Origin: Actinostola sp. cb2023
Taxonomy: Eukaryota; Cnidaria; Anthozoa; Actiniaria; Actinostolidae
Assembly (NCBI GenBank): GCA_033675265.1
Contig: JAUJYZ010000682.1
Span: 124,001-188,000, forward strand
Length of the DNA: 64,000 nt
Direction: 5' to 3'
Position numbers and translations under genes: made by a program
The notes under the pieces: generated by a model
The model's database searches: none
What the model was told of the DNA's origin: nothing
The model's input: the letters and a program-made list of their open reading frames with translations, nothing else
Shown here: piece by piece, positions 10,089-19,984 of the stretch
How the letters are laid out: each line of letters opens with the position of its first letter
Numbering within the stretch: position 1 is the stretch's first letter

Positions 10089-11213
10089 TTGGAAATTGGA
10101 GTTAGCCAGGAGGTGACCAGTGCAGAGATACAACAAATTGCCAATGGGAACCGGTTGGCAGAGATATCTAAACTATCTTTTCGAGATCCGAACCACTTTC
10201 GAGCTGGGGAGCTCCATGGACATCTAGAGCAATGGCAAAATATCGCGGACGATCCACCATTCCCCCAACAGGTCGAGGTTTTGGGGTGGATACAGAATAA
10301 GGTGTCTGTTTTCCATTATTTTCGCCATTTTTCAGGCACCTATAAAGGCACTAGTTATGACTCGGATCGTCCCCCGATACGATTCTTCCAAAATAATTCT
10401 TCTTGCAGACCATTTGCAGACTTGGTAAGACAAACTCTACTTGATAGATTAGCAACGGGGGCAGTGTCTCTTCTGGGAAAAGTTGGGGAGGTGAAACCAC
10501 CGCACCTTGTCTTACCATTGACCGTCGAGCTGACAAAGCCAAGGTTATGCCATGACGCACGCTTTTTGAACTTGTGGATGAACGATGTGCCTTTCAAATT
10601 GGACACACTTATGAATCTGCCACGCTATGTAAGCAAGGACAACTACCAGACTATTCTAGATGACAAGTCCGGGTACAATCATCTTTTCTTGGATGAGCAA
10701 AGTAGGACATGTTTTGGGATACAATGGCTGTTTTTTTCAATTTAACATACTACCATTTGGTTGGAAGATCTCCCCATATGTGTATCACTCACCGGTCTTA
10801 TGCCTTCCAAATTTCTCACATCAATTGGAATCCCCTGTTCTCTTTATATTGACGATAGACACAATGGGCAACTGCAGGTAATTGGATGCATTCACGACAT
10901 AGATGAGCGTAATAAAGAGGCTGCCAAATCGGCAATAGTCTTAGTGGCTTATTACCTGATTGGTTTGGGCTATTTACTTGGCTTAAAGAAATCGGTTGTA
11001 ACTCCCAGCAAGGTGGTCCCGTATTTGGGCTTCCTGTGTGATTCAAGTAGAGAAGTATTCGACATCATCCCAGCAAAACGACAAAAATTCCTTGATCTGG
11101 TGTGGGAGCTGCTGGCTCAAAAGGTGATCTCTGTTAAAAGCCTTCAGCGCTTAGCTGGAAAATGTGTATCCTTGTCAGGGTTCCCACTCATCCTGAAAAG
11201 TAAAATTCTCTGA
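10089..11213 (+). pseudogene. pol: DIRS-type reverse transcriptase, frameshifted
   Basis: Segments in three frames cover the polymerase palm. KPRLCHDARFLN (motif A-like region) and DDKSGYNHLFLDEQSR lie in the first part. FNILPFGWKISPY comes after a frameshift in a T run near 10730. The catalytic YIDDR at about 10848 follows another shift near 10795. VPYLGFLCDS and KVISVKSLQRLAGKCVSLSG form the connection region. A YxDD box with the LPFGWK motif is typical of DIRS-like enzymes of metazoa. The RNase H that should follow is not visible because a repeat interrupts at 11213. Confidence 0.8.
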
Positions 11214-11545
11214 CTTTTCCCTGACTTTTCCCTGACTTTTCCCTGACCCAAAACCATTTTTCACTCACCATACTATACACTTGTTTTACTATGATATCCT
11301 GCAGTGCGACTTACTTTAGTATTTTTAATGCAATATACTGTAAGTATGTATGAAGAAATACATTTACATGGACCATATATAGGTCAATGACAACTTGTTA
11401 CCTATAATTATGCTACACTATACATATCGATTTTGTGAAGGCTGACAGAAATTCCCTGACTTTTCACTGACCTTTGTGTAAATTACAAAATTCCCTGACC
11501 AAAATTAAAATCCCCTGACAATTCCCTGACCTTGAAAAAAAAAGT
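11213..11545. repeat. TTCCCTGAC-rich repeat insertion
   Basis: TTTTCCCTGAC occurs four times in a row at 11213-11250. Further TTCCCTGAC copies lie at 11452-11535, on either side of an AT-rich core. The block separates the DIRS reverse transcriptase from its recombinase. I regard it as an inserted non-autonomous repeat. Confidence 0.6.
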
Positions 11546-12062
11546 GGGTGTGGTCTTGCGTCTCTTGGATGGTCACAAGAGGTCATGCACTTTTGTAACA
11601 TTGGATGTTTACCCTAAGAAGTACTGGTGGCCATTAATCATGAGGTAATCTAACAAGTCTCTGAAGCTTGCGGGAAAAGATGACCCGAAAGCCTTGCTAA
11701 TACCATCAAAGAAAGGCTGGGTACCTCACCAAGGAATCCCTGGAGACCTATGGGCCTTTGCGGTCATGTTCTAATGGTAATGATCTCTCACGGATATGCT
11801 ATGACACATTTATAGTGATAGTTAGTATCCTATCAATAATACACATATGCACGCACAGGCTAATGTACTTATTATAAAGTTTGTGAAATCAACTAATAAA
11901 GACCGATAAGTCGCCAACGTTTCCCCCTGTTTTCTTCTTCCTATAGGAACTACCAATTGTAGCGAAGTTATTCACGCCCTCTGTTAGGTGCCCCCAATGT
12001 GGCGGATTTCCATTTTTGTTAAAGGTGTGGGTATCAGAGAAAACGGATAGCCCAGAGCCAAA
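11546..12062. other. DIRS internal region, degraded
   Basis: This is the stretch between RT and recombinase. A possible zinc-ribbon half (VRCPQCGGFPFLLKV) is readable near 11980-12025 after the acceptor-like CTTCCTATAG. The expected RNase H motifs are not found. Confidence 0.35.
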
Positions 12063-12070
12063 ATGCACAA

Positions 12071-12702
12071 TTGGATTTTAACCTTGATGATATCGATAGT
12101 AGGCTTGCACAGTTTACGATGTTTGATCAAGCAACCAGTTATTGTAGGCAAAAAGACTCGCTACACAATGAGCTTGTTAATTTCCTTTCCTCCCTGCCAG
12201 GGTCCAAAACTGTTGAAACGGCGACGCCAAAAGATGTTTGCCGGTTTCTTGTATATAAAGATCAAAATGGGAAAACCCAAATTCATAGAAATGGATGCGA
12301 TTTCCTTGGTCAACGAGGTAAATTCCCATGTGGGTGCCCCCTGTGACTGTCTTATAAGACAGTAGACTCATATGTTGGCAAGTTAAGGGCTACCTTCCAT
12401 GCGATCGGGAGGGATGGTGAATGGGACAAACGCCTGGGCCTGGGAAACCTGGCGGCAGATAAGACAGTGAAAGATTACTTACGCCTGGTTACAGCCAAGC
12501 AACTACAGGCGAGAATCACGCCAAAGCAGGGTACACCTTTTTTGTTGACAAGTTGACCCAATTGGTTAAGCATATTGATCAACGCCTGCAATCACCGGAC
12601 ACGCCACTAATACAGCTGTTTATTTTAGCCAGAGACCAAGCTTATTTTAAGGCAGTATTTTTAGTGGCGATCGACCGGCGGACTGATATATTACATCCTC
12701 AA
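12071..12702 (+). pseudogene. DIRS tyrosine recombinase, N-terminal part with ALOG-like zinc ribbon
   Basis: The N-terminal helix bundle (DVCRFLVYKDQNGKTQIH) is followed by the insert H-R-N-G-C-D-F-L-G with C-G-C-P. This is the zinc-ribbon pattern shared by plant ALOG domains and DIRS-1 recombinases. The frame then runs through an in-frame TGA at 12344 into VDSYVGKLRATFHAIGRDGE. After a T-run frameshift near 12545 it reaches ARDQAYFKAVFLVAIDRRTD, which carries the first catalytic-core arginine region. The rest of the catalytic domain (H-x-x-R, Tyr) is missing because PIF1-like sequence starts near 12700. Recombinase would integrate the circular cDNA. Confidence 0.7.
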
Positions 12703-13590
12703 CATCAACATCTTCCATTGCAATTTACTTATTTGGCTTCTGCTGAATTAAAATTGCCCAATTTATTCCACAACAATCTGGAAGAACTGAAGGAAACACT
12801 TACAAGAGAAGGACACAAACAGTACTTTGTTAACAATGTAATCGCATATATCCAAGCGCTACAAGTCCTTTATCATTTATGGAGAATTCGCGTTTACACA
12901 ACTTCGGAATTAACCATTCCTTTCAATGATCCATTGGACAACCTTACTTTATCTGGTAAACAACTTGCAGCATTTCACTTTTGAACATTTCAACTTGCAC
13001 TTTTGTCAACGCAGTAAAACAGAGAGACTCTCATCTTTTTTAACTGCCTTCGCCTTGGCACCAACCGTAAAGCTGTTTGCGGTAAAAGTTTCCTGTTGAA
13101 AAAATTCATTACCTATGCATTAGAACAAGACAAAAACATGTTATTACCTGCTGCTACGGGTTTTCTTGTCAGCAAATACAAGGAAATGTTCCAAGATACC
13201 ATCTCTACCGATACAATACATGCTGCTTTTGGAATTCAACCGAGTACAACTACCTTTTCAGTAAATTGGGATCTGGCTATGTATGACGTCATTGTTATTG
13301 ATGAAATTTCAATGGTCTCTACAACAAATTTCAATCATATCAATCAAACTCTCCATGAACTGCCGATTCGTCCAATTCTACTCTTGGCAGGGGACCATGG
13401 ACAAATGCGACCCATACAAACCCAAGCTACTTCCATCATTCAAGTTCAAGGTGTTTTAGAATCCATCTATGTTCATTATTTCAACACTTTCAAGCTGACA
13501 GTTCAATATCGTTGCACAGATGACTTCCTAATATCTTTTCTAGACATCATCAAAGATACACTAATTTATGTTTCCAACGAGGGCGCCATT
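12703..13590 (+). pseudogene. PIF1-family helicase, N-terminal half
   Basis: LTLSGKQLAAFHF near 12945-12980 is the entry motif of PIF1 helicases. A degenerate Walker A (AVCGKSFLLKKF) lies at about 13068-13107. It is followed by TIHAAFGIQ, Walker B VIDEISMVS, motif III LLLAGDHGQMRPIQ and motif IV LTVQYRCTD. PIF1 enzymes unwind DNA 5' to 3' and are carried by Helitrons and large DNA transposons. The ORF breaks at about 12984 and the similarity ends near 13580. The missing C-terminal motifs are recognisable at 43503-44027. Confidence 0.75.
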
Positions 13591-13594
13591 AAGA

Positions 13595-14084
13595 TCTCGT
13601 TGGTGCAACAACTTAATAAAAAGACAACAGGACGAGATGGCTTTTACGTCAAGTCAAGCACTGTAATTTGTGATAAACACTTTCGTCCTGATGATATCTA
13701 CAAACCTCCAGCTGGAATGAGATATGAAAGCAACATTTTAACTTAATGCCAAACAGTTATTAATATGTTGTTCAAAATTACTTCAGCAAAATTACAGCTC
13801 ATTTTAAATTTTGACTGATTTTCGTCCAAGTAGCACTTTAAGGAGCAGAGCCATCAATATTTAACTGGACAAGCGAACAAAAGAAAAAGAAAAGAGACCC
13901 CCAAACCCAGAGAAGTACATGTGTTGACACCAGTAGTCATTGAAAATGAAGAAAACATTTCTCCAAACTTTCAAGAAATTGAAGAAAGCATAGAGATTGA
14001 TGATACTGAGATTTCTTCTATACAGATATCTATAACTGAAGCAGAAACTGACAACCTTTCTCCAAACATTCAAGAAATTGAATA
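13595..14084 (+). pseudogene. partial THAP domain of ISL2EU transposase
   Basis: RDGFYVKSSTVICDKHFRPD followed by DIYKPPAG matches the second half of a THAP zinc finger (Cys and His of the C2CH site in ICDKHF). After about 100 unrelated bases, EPSIFNWTS near 13845 matches the closing AVPSIF motif of THAP. An acidic linker follows up to 14084. THAP binds the transposon ends. The first half, with the C-x2-4-C pair, is absent, so the element is truncated at its 5' edge where it meets PIF1. Confidence 0.6.
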
Positions 14085-14391
14085 AAGCATAGAGATTGAC
14101 GAGAATCTGCTACAGGTAAACATCTTCTCACTTAATTGATATTATATATTACATTATACTATAAGTTTCATCCAGAGGCTAATTATTTAATAATATAGCT
14201 TGATACTAGTCAAATAACACAAACTTATTCACATTTATTGCAGGTAGAGGACAAATCCACTCAGACAGACTGGTCATTTGGCTTCTCTACTTGTATGTAT
14301 AGTGAACATAACTAATCATTCTCATTTACTGACACACCAGAAAATCCACGTGACTATCAGCAGACAATATAAGAAAGACTAAAAGTCTGAA

Positions 14392-15411
14392 ATGCTGAAC
14401 AACTTGAGAGAGAAACTTGGAAACTTGCAAAAAGAAATTGATAGTTACAAAGAAAAAGAATTCAAACTTGAGAATTTCAAAGATGATGATTCTGCTATAC
14501 AGTTTTACACAGGATTCCCTAATTATGGAACACTTTTGTCCTTCTTTCAATACCTTGAGCCCAAATTGAAAAAGCTTCAATATTGGGGGAGTGGAGATAT
14601 ACAAGACTCCCCGTCATACCAAGAGCAAGGAAAGAACAAACCTGGGCCGAAAAGGAACTTAACTCCAATCATTGAATTTTTTATGGTCATAGTTAGGCTT
14701 AAAGTTGGTCTTTTTATTAGAGATTTAGCAGAGAGGTTTAGTATATCTATGGGCCATTTCTCAAAAATATTTTGTACTGGGGTAATTTTTTTGTATTTTG
14801 AATTGAAAGAGTTATTTCCTTTCCCTTCTCAAAATTTAGTGAGAAAAAACATGCCAGATCAGTTTGCACTCTATCCAACAACGAGAATGATCATCGATTG
14901 TACAGAGGTATTTGTAGAGGTTCCTTCATCCATGTTGGCACAATCACAAACATGGTCAAATTATAAACACCACAATACGTTTAAAGTGTTAGTAGGGATT
15001 TCTCCAAATGGTCAGGTTACTGTTGTTTCAAAATTGTGGGGTGGAAGGGTATCGGATAAGTTTATTACCCAACAGTCTGGATTTATTAATCTACTAGAAA
15101 CAGGAGATAATGTGATGGCTGATAGGGGTTTTGAGATTTCTGAGATTTTACCCCAGGGGGTCCATTTAAACATCCCTCCCTTCAAGGGTTCTAGGGAACA
15201 TCTTACTGCAGACGAAGTACAAGAGACAGTGCACATAGCATCTATAAGAATTCATGTGGAACGAGCAATTGGACGAATGAAAGGGTATCACCTCCTTGAT
15301 GGGACACTACCTTTAAGTCTGGCCCATATTGCTGATCAAATATTTAGTGTTTGCTCCTACCTTACAATTGTTTTGCCACCTCTTCTTGCCCCTAAAGCTG
15401 ATGCTTTATAA
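14392..15411 (+). CDS. ISL2EU/HARBI-like DDE transposase
   Basis: This is a 339-residue open frame. Residues 1-35 form a short coiled coil and 90-130 a helix-turn-helix (VGLFIRDLAERFSISMGHFS). The DDE_4-type catalytic core shows D169 in MIIDCTE, D244 in VMADRGFE and E290 in IHVERAIGRMK, so the catalytic triad is intact. The upstream THAP half-domain and the antisense YqaJ gene downstream match the ISL2EU branch of PIF/Harbinger, whose elements carry exactly these two genes. The upstream exons are broken, so a working protein is unlikely even though this exon is clean. Confidence 0.85.
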   Translation: MLNNLREKLGNLQKEIDSYKEKEFKLENFKDDDSAIQFYTGFPNYGTLLSFFQYLEPKLKKLQYWGSGDIQDSPSYQEQGKNKPGPKRNLTPIIEFFMVIVRLKVGLFIRDLAERFSISMGHFSKIFCTGVIFLYFELKELFPFPSQNLVRKNMPDQFALYPTTRMIIDCTEVFVEVPSSMLAQSQTWSNYKHHNTFKVLVGISPNGQVTVVSKLWGGRVSDKFITQQSGFINLLETGDNVMADRGFEISEILPQGVHLNIPPFKGSREHLTADEVQETVHIASIRIHVERAIGRMKGYHLLDGTLPLSLAHIADQIFSVCSYLTIVLPPLLAPKADAL

Positions 15412-16407
15412 ATATCATATAATATCTGTGTATATTATTATAGTTGAATCTTCATGAATAGAAGAGAGGAGTAATACATTAATTAATACATCAATTAATT
15501 AATTATAATATCCAAAGATTCTATAAATTATAAACAGGTTCATTGCAGTCACTCCATTTAACTATTGGAATTTCTTTCAAACTTGGAGCTGCATATCAGG
15601 TACAAAAATTAATGCAGTGTAAAAATGAACATGATTTACATATAACAAACAGTATTTAATATATTGTTTTGAAAAGTAAGTTCAAATTTAAATATATAAT
15701 AAAATATTGTATGTCTAGCATTTCAAATATTTCAACCTGTTATTGTAAATACTTATGTGTTAATAAAACAAAATGACAATAAATGGTTGATTCTAGAATG
15801 GTTAAAAAATATTGTTAACATTTGTCAAGTTGTGATAGCAACTGGAAATATATACACCCTATGCATAAATGGTAGAATCGTACAATCTCATTTACTTTAT
15901 TACTGGGAATATATTACAGCAATATCTGACCATCTCTTTGAAGAGAGTGTTATATAAAATGAATAAAACAAATTTTAGGGCTGTACTACGAAATCTTGAA
16001 AAGCTATAGTGACTTGAAATTACAAAGATTTGTGCCAGAAACCGGACAATGGCCCTAAATGCCTCGTTTCCATGTATTTTGCACCTTTCAAATGCTTACT
16101 ACTTTATGAGAGTTTCATTTTTAGTAATGTACTTTTGGGGTAATTACTAAACTGTGGATGATCTTTCAATCTATTATCTTACCTTTACTTAACTCGTTAT
16201 TCTTTCAGTTTTTGCAAATTTATGCAAATTACAGAAATCGAGTATTGCATAGGGTGTATTTTAAATATATTTTATTTTAGGGTGGTTTTTTTTTAAAGCA
16301 CTTCTTTTGAGCTTTGATGCAACTTTGAAGCTTCTCCACCCTTTGTGAATGTAAAGTCTCACACCACGTGCCACTCTTCCAGTGAAAACTTTGGGGAGGA
16401 ATGCTCT
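15412..16407. other. spacer between convergent ISL2EU genes
   Basis: This AT-rich stretch separates the stop of the + strand transposase from the stop of the - strand YqaJ gene. AATAAA-like signals occur on both strands. An open frame at 15757-15957 has no family I recognise. Confidence 0.5.
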
Positions 16408-17237
16408 TCAATAAAAATAATATATTTCTGGCAAAGCAACCCCATACCACCACTCTTTGTCAAAACAAAGACGCTCAATATTTAAATTATTTGGACCAAA
16501 CCAAATAACAAAATCGAGCCAGTTCAGATTACAAACAAACATTTGTCCCTGAACTTGATAGTAGTATTGGTGACCAGATTTTAATTTGGCCTCGCCATTG
16601 TCCTGCATTATAGAACAGAAGTTTTTGTCCTGACAGGCTGCTTGGATAGACATGCCCCTTTTTGAGTAAGGACATTTCACTTCTAGTCCACCTTGTTTCT
16701 TGCCACTGGCTAATGGGTCAAAAACCATTCGGTCAACACTAGCTGCATAACCAGGTCTCACTTTTGAAATAATGATACCAACTTCCCAAACTCTTAAGTT
16801 ATGATTTCCATCTTGGACTTTCACTGTAACATAGTCTTTAACTGCAACTACTTCATGTGTCTGTCCATATTCAAGGGATGGGATAGGTGCTCTTGTCTTT
16901 GGAATGTATATGATAATTTTTAGCAGCTTGTCTGGTTCCAGGGTTATTTTTGCAGCAGCTTTAAAATTGGTAGCTGTTAATTTGATCTTCTTTAGCTCCC
17001 GCCATGCATCATTTGTGCTCTGACCTCTTGTCATCCTTTCGATAAGTTCTACTTCATTGTCAGTGATAGTCTCAATGTAAGTGTCTATCATTGACTTAAT
17101 CCTAGTACTTGCAATATTGTATTGATCATTGAATGGCAGGTCACTCATCTCTTCTTCTATTTCTATATCTGGAGCATTTTTTGGAACACATTCACAAACA
17201 CTGTCCACTATTACATTTTTGTCGTCAACTTGTTGAG
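16408..17237 (-). pseudogene. YqaJ-type recombinase/nuclease, C-terminal part
   Basis: About 270 codons. SLEYGQTHEVVAVKDY is the entry motif. SVDRMVFDP (D159 of the open frame) and GGLEVKCP (E176, K178) form the PD-(D/E)xK site, and YYYQVQGQM is the conserved Q-containing helix. YqaJ enzymes are exonucleases of the lambda-exonuclease fold, and ISL2EU transposons carry one as a second protein. The frame stays open upstream through KNVIVDSV and QQVDD until a Mutator-like insertion at 17238. It resumes beyond that insertion at 18252, so this is the C-terminal exon part of a longer gene. Confidence 0.85.
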
Positions 17238-18251
17238 TAGCCTCCTTTGCAGACGTTTTAGTTGATTCGCTTTTCTCTCAACTCACCGTCTGCTAACTCG
17301 TGCGAGGTTTTGTGTTCTGTGACGTCATGTGATTGTGCGAAAACAACCAATCAGAATCCATGTTATATTTACACTCATGCAGTCCTTGTCAGTTCAATCC
17401 AGATTTCAAAATGGGCTTAAAGAACTTCTCTTGATGGGAATATTCCCATTAATAACTTACAATATATGATATTCGAGCGAAAACCACGCGAGATTGGCGA
17501 TATTGATGGCCGAGTTGCAGTTGTTTTCTTTTGACGGCTCGGGAACGAGTTACTCTTTGTCCCAAACCTCGCCAGAAAACTGTTCTAATCGCTAAATAAA
17601 TGACATACAGGACTCAAGTAGATATTAATCTTTATTGTGAAAAGCAATTGTAGAACTTCAAGATATCAAAAGGACAGAATTCTAGAAGTGAATTCACGGC
17701 CATATGTACTGCTTTATTTTCCAACGGCCGATCAAATGACACATTGAAGCCCAAATACACAAACAGACGGGGCTGAAAACAAACCTCTTGTCGCTCCTTG
17801 TCAACAAAGCTTAAGCTAGCAGACTTTATACCCAAGGAATTCAAGTATAAACTCACTTGTTCTTGCGTGAGATTGATCAAAGGTGAAATTACCTATACAA
17901 TTACGATTTAGGTGATCAGGCAGCTTCGGTGAGCTGGCTCATGTAAATGAAGCCTGTAGGAAGATTCACAAACGTATCTCTTCTTTGTAATACTACTGAT
18001 TGATCTTATTGCTTCTTCTTGATGACTGTTGATGTCAGAAATATTGAAGTATTTGAGTAAGAACGCTCGAAAACAACTTCACTGTTATTCACCGTCTTGG
18101 ACATCTTGGATTTTTAGCTTATGAATTTATAATTACCTCCCAGAAAAAATAAAGGCTGTCTCTGATTGGTTGAACACAAAACCTTGCACGAGTTAGCAGA
18201 CGGTGAGTTGAGAGAAAAGCGAATCAACTAAAACGTCTGCAAAGGAGGCTA
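17238..18251. mobile_element. Mutator-like non-autonomous transposon with 9-bp target duplication
   Basis: TAGCCTCCTTTGCAGACG at 17238 returns inverted, ending at 18251. The arms are nearly identical over about 80 bases (17238-17320 and 18172-18251). CTTGTTGAG occurs immediately outside both ends (17229-17237 and 18252-18260), a 9-base target-site duplication typical of Mutator-like elements. The inside holds one unassigned minus-strand frame (17632-17880). It sits inside the YqaJ coding sequence. Removing it together with one duplication leaves the flanking sequence contiguous. Confidence 0.85.
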
Positions 18252-18260
18252 CTTGTTGAG

Positions 18261-18384
18261 GTTTTATGTCATAAAATAAGAAGAAAGACATGGACTTAGT
18301 TTTGTAGACAGGGTTTGTAGCTGTTTATTGTCAATTTGTCTATCGGCTGGTGCTCTTGGGTCATAAAGACTGTTCTTTGCAAAC
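18261..18384 (-). pseudogene. YqaJ gene, middle segment
   Basis: Reading on the minus strand, NSLYDPRAPADRQIDNKQLQ is the linker that precedes the nuclease domain in SWIM/YqaJ proteins. A frameshift or lost intron near 18275 breaks the join to the C-terminal part. The segment is bounded by the TTAA target of the 18389-24378 element. Its upstream codons (YRFGKEASK) lie at 30892 onwards, 12.5 kb away. Confidence 0.7.
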
Positions 18385-18711
18385 TTAAGAGCGACTCCGC
18401 GTATATATCAAAGGGGTCGTGACAGATAAGAAAAATCCATTTTCCTCAAACGTTGCAAGATGAGAGCCCCTGGGGTACTGATCATGGAAAAATAAATTTG
18501 ACTTTGATCGGGAAATATTTTTGTACTTAGCAGACTTTTTGCCTCCGACCCTCGTCGAGCACAAAAATCGGACCTGAAAATAGGACCAATTTAGAGGCTC
18601 GGCGCGAGCAAACCAAACTATCAAGCAAACAACGAATACTGTAAAGTATTTATGCAACATATCCCCTGTGGATAACTGTTATCAGATCGTGATTTAATTA
18701 AAAACATAATA

Positions 18712-18852
18712 GAGTGCAAACACTAAAACCATGAAACAGTGCTAACTTTAATTAGCACTAAATAGTGCAATGTCTATTGTTTTCTATTGTTTCATTGGTG
18801 CTATTTAGCACAAAATAGTTTGTACTGTTTCACGGTTTTAGTGTTTGCACTC
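18712..18852. mobile_element. 141-bp TA-target MITE
   Basis: GAGTGCAAACACTAAAACC opens and GGTTTTAGTGTTTGCACTC closes the element, with TA on both sides. The matching place in the other arm of the host transposon (around 24053) reads straight through as CATAATATCTGAG, an empty site with a single TA. The centre contains TCTATTGTTTTCTATTGTT, shared with the copy at 40043-40193. Confidence 0.9.
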
Positions 18853-19488
18853 TATCTGAGAGTATTTTGATATTTGATACTGTAAACAACAAGTATTTGA
18901 CATCACACTTTCAACGGCTAAAAAACCGTCCTGGTATATGAATGTGGTTAAAATGGATAATTTTTCTGGAAAGAGCAATGATTTTACTTCCAAAATCTGA
19001 AATAAAATTTTGGGGTAAATAAAAATGTGAGCGCTGGGTAAGTTGCAAAAATGCAGATTTCGACTGTAAAATTGACCCCTGACCTGATTGGCGAGTAAGC
19101 GACAATTCACACTGACAGCTGGTATTTTTATTTCTCTAGGAATTATTTGTGGAAACTCGTGTAAGATCACATCCAAAACCAAATTAGATCTCATTATAAC
19201 TGTAAAACTGAAGATTCGTGCTCATAAATCTACTTTTTCGGGAATTTTAGAGTCTTTGTTGTGTATTTGACGGCTGAATCGAGACACAAACTGGAATGAA
19301 TTCTACCTTAGAACGGCAATAAACTCGCAGCTATAGATCAGATTAAGCTATACACTAGACCTACCTCTTCCTAAATGAAAAGGAACAATTAAAATGCCTT
19401 CTCAAGCGTAAAAACATTCATCTCCACGTGCCACAACCATAACAACACAAACACACAAGTGATAATCGCTAATCTACCACAGGCTAAA

Positions 19489-19984
19489 CGGTTGATCTGG
19501 TATTTAATTGAAAAGCGAACATTAGAGATTCTAGATTGCGGTGTCAGTTCAGTTGCTAAGTTGTACTATTACTACTATTTCTGAGTGGTGTTCTCTTATG
19601 AGTGTTGATTTGCTTTTCGTATCTTCACCTGAAGACGGAAAGCTACTATCTGTGAAGTATTCGGAGTATTCGCTGTTTGTACAGCCTGGGTAGTATAGAA
19701 TGGCGTTGTGCGCTTACTCAAAGTATGTTCCTGGAACTTGTGGACCGAGTGCAGACAACCCTCGCATTGTTCAATGTATCACAATTGGGGAGTGTAACAA
19801 GAACATCACTGGCCATTTAGGCTCTTATGGTGTACGAGATTCTTCCTTGAAGACAGAGGCACAACTTTGTAATACTGGCACGTGCAGGAAATTCATTGAT
19901 TTCAGTCATTACATTGCAAATAATTAGTATTCCATCAGCACATAATATGCACTTATCGTTTGAATTACCCATCAATATCTGTAA
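19489..19984. other. interior of TTAA element before its gene
   Basis: This lies between the left inverted arm and the first transposase exon. A frame at 19700-19927 (MALCAYSKYVPGTCGPSADN) is Cys-containing and could be an upstream exon of that gene. I cannot confirm this. Confidence 0.35.

Noticed and set aside
13583..13615. CCAACGAG ... CTCGTTGG mini-hairpin at the PIF1/THAP junction as a transposon end
   Set aside because: The eight-base arms are too short, and no second copy or target duplication was found; it may be chance.
18838..19194. 118-codon minus-strand frame, mirrored by 23799-24062
   Set aside because: Both lie in the inverted arms of the TTAA element and mirror each other; no protein family is recognised.
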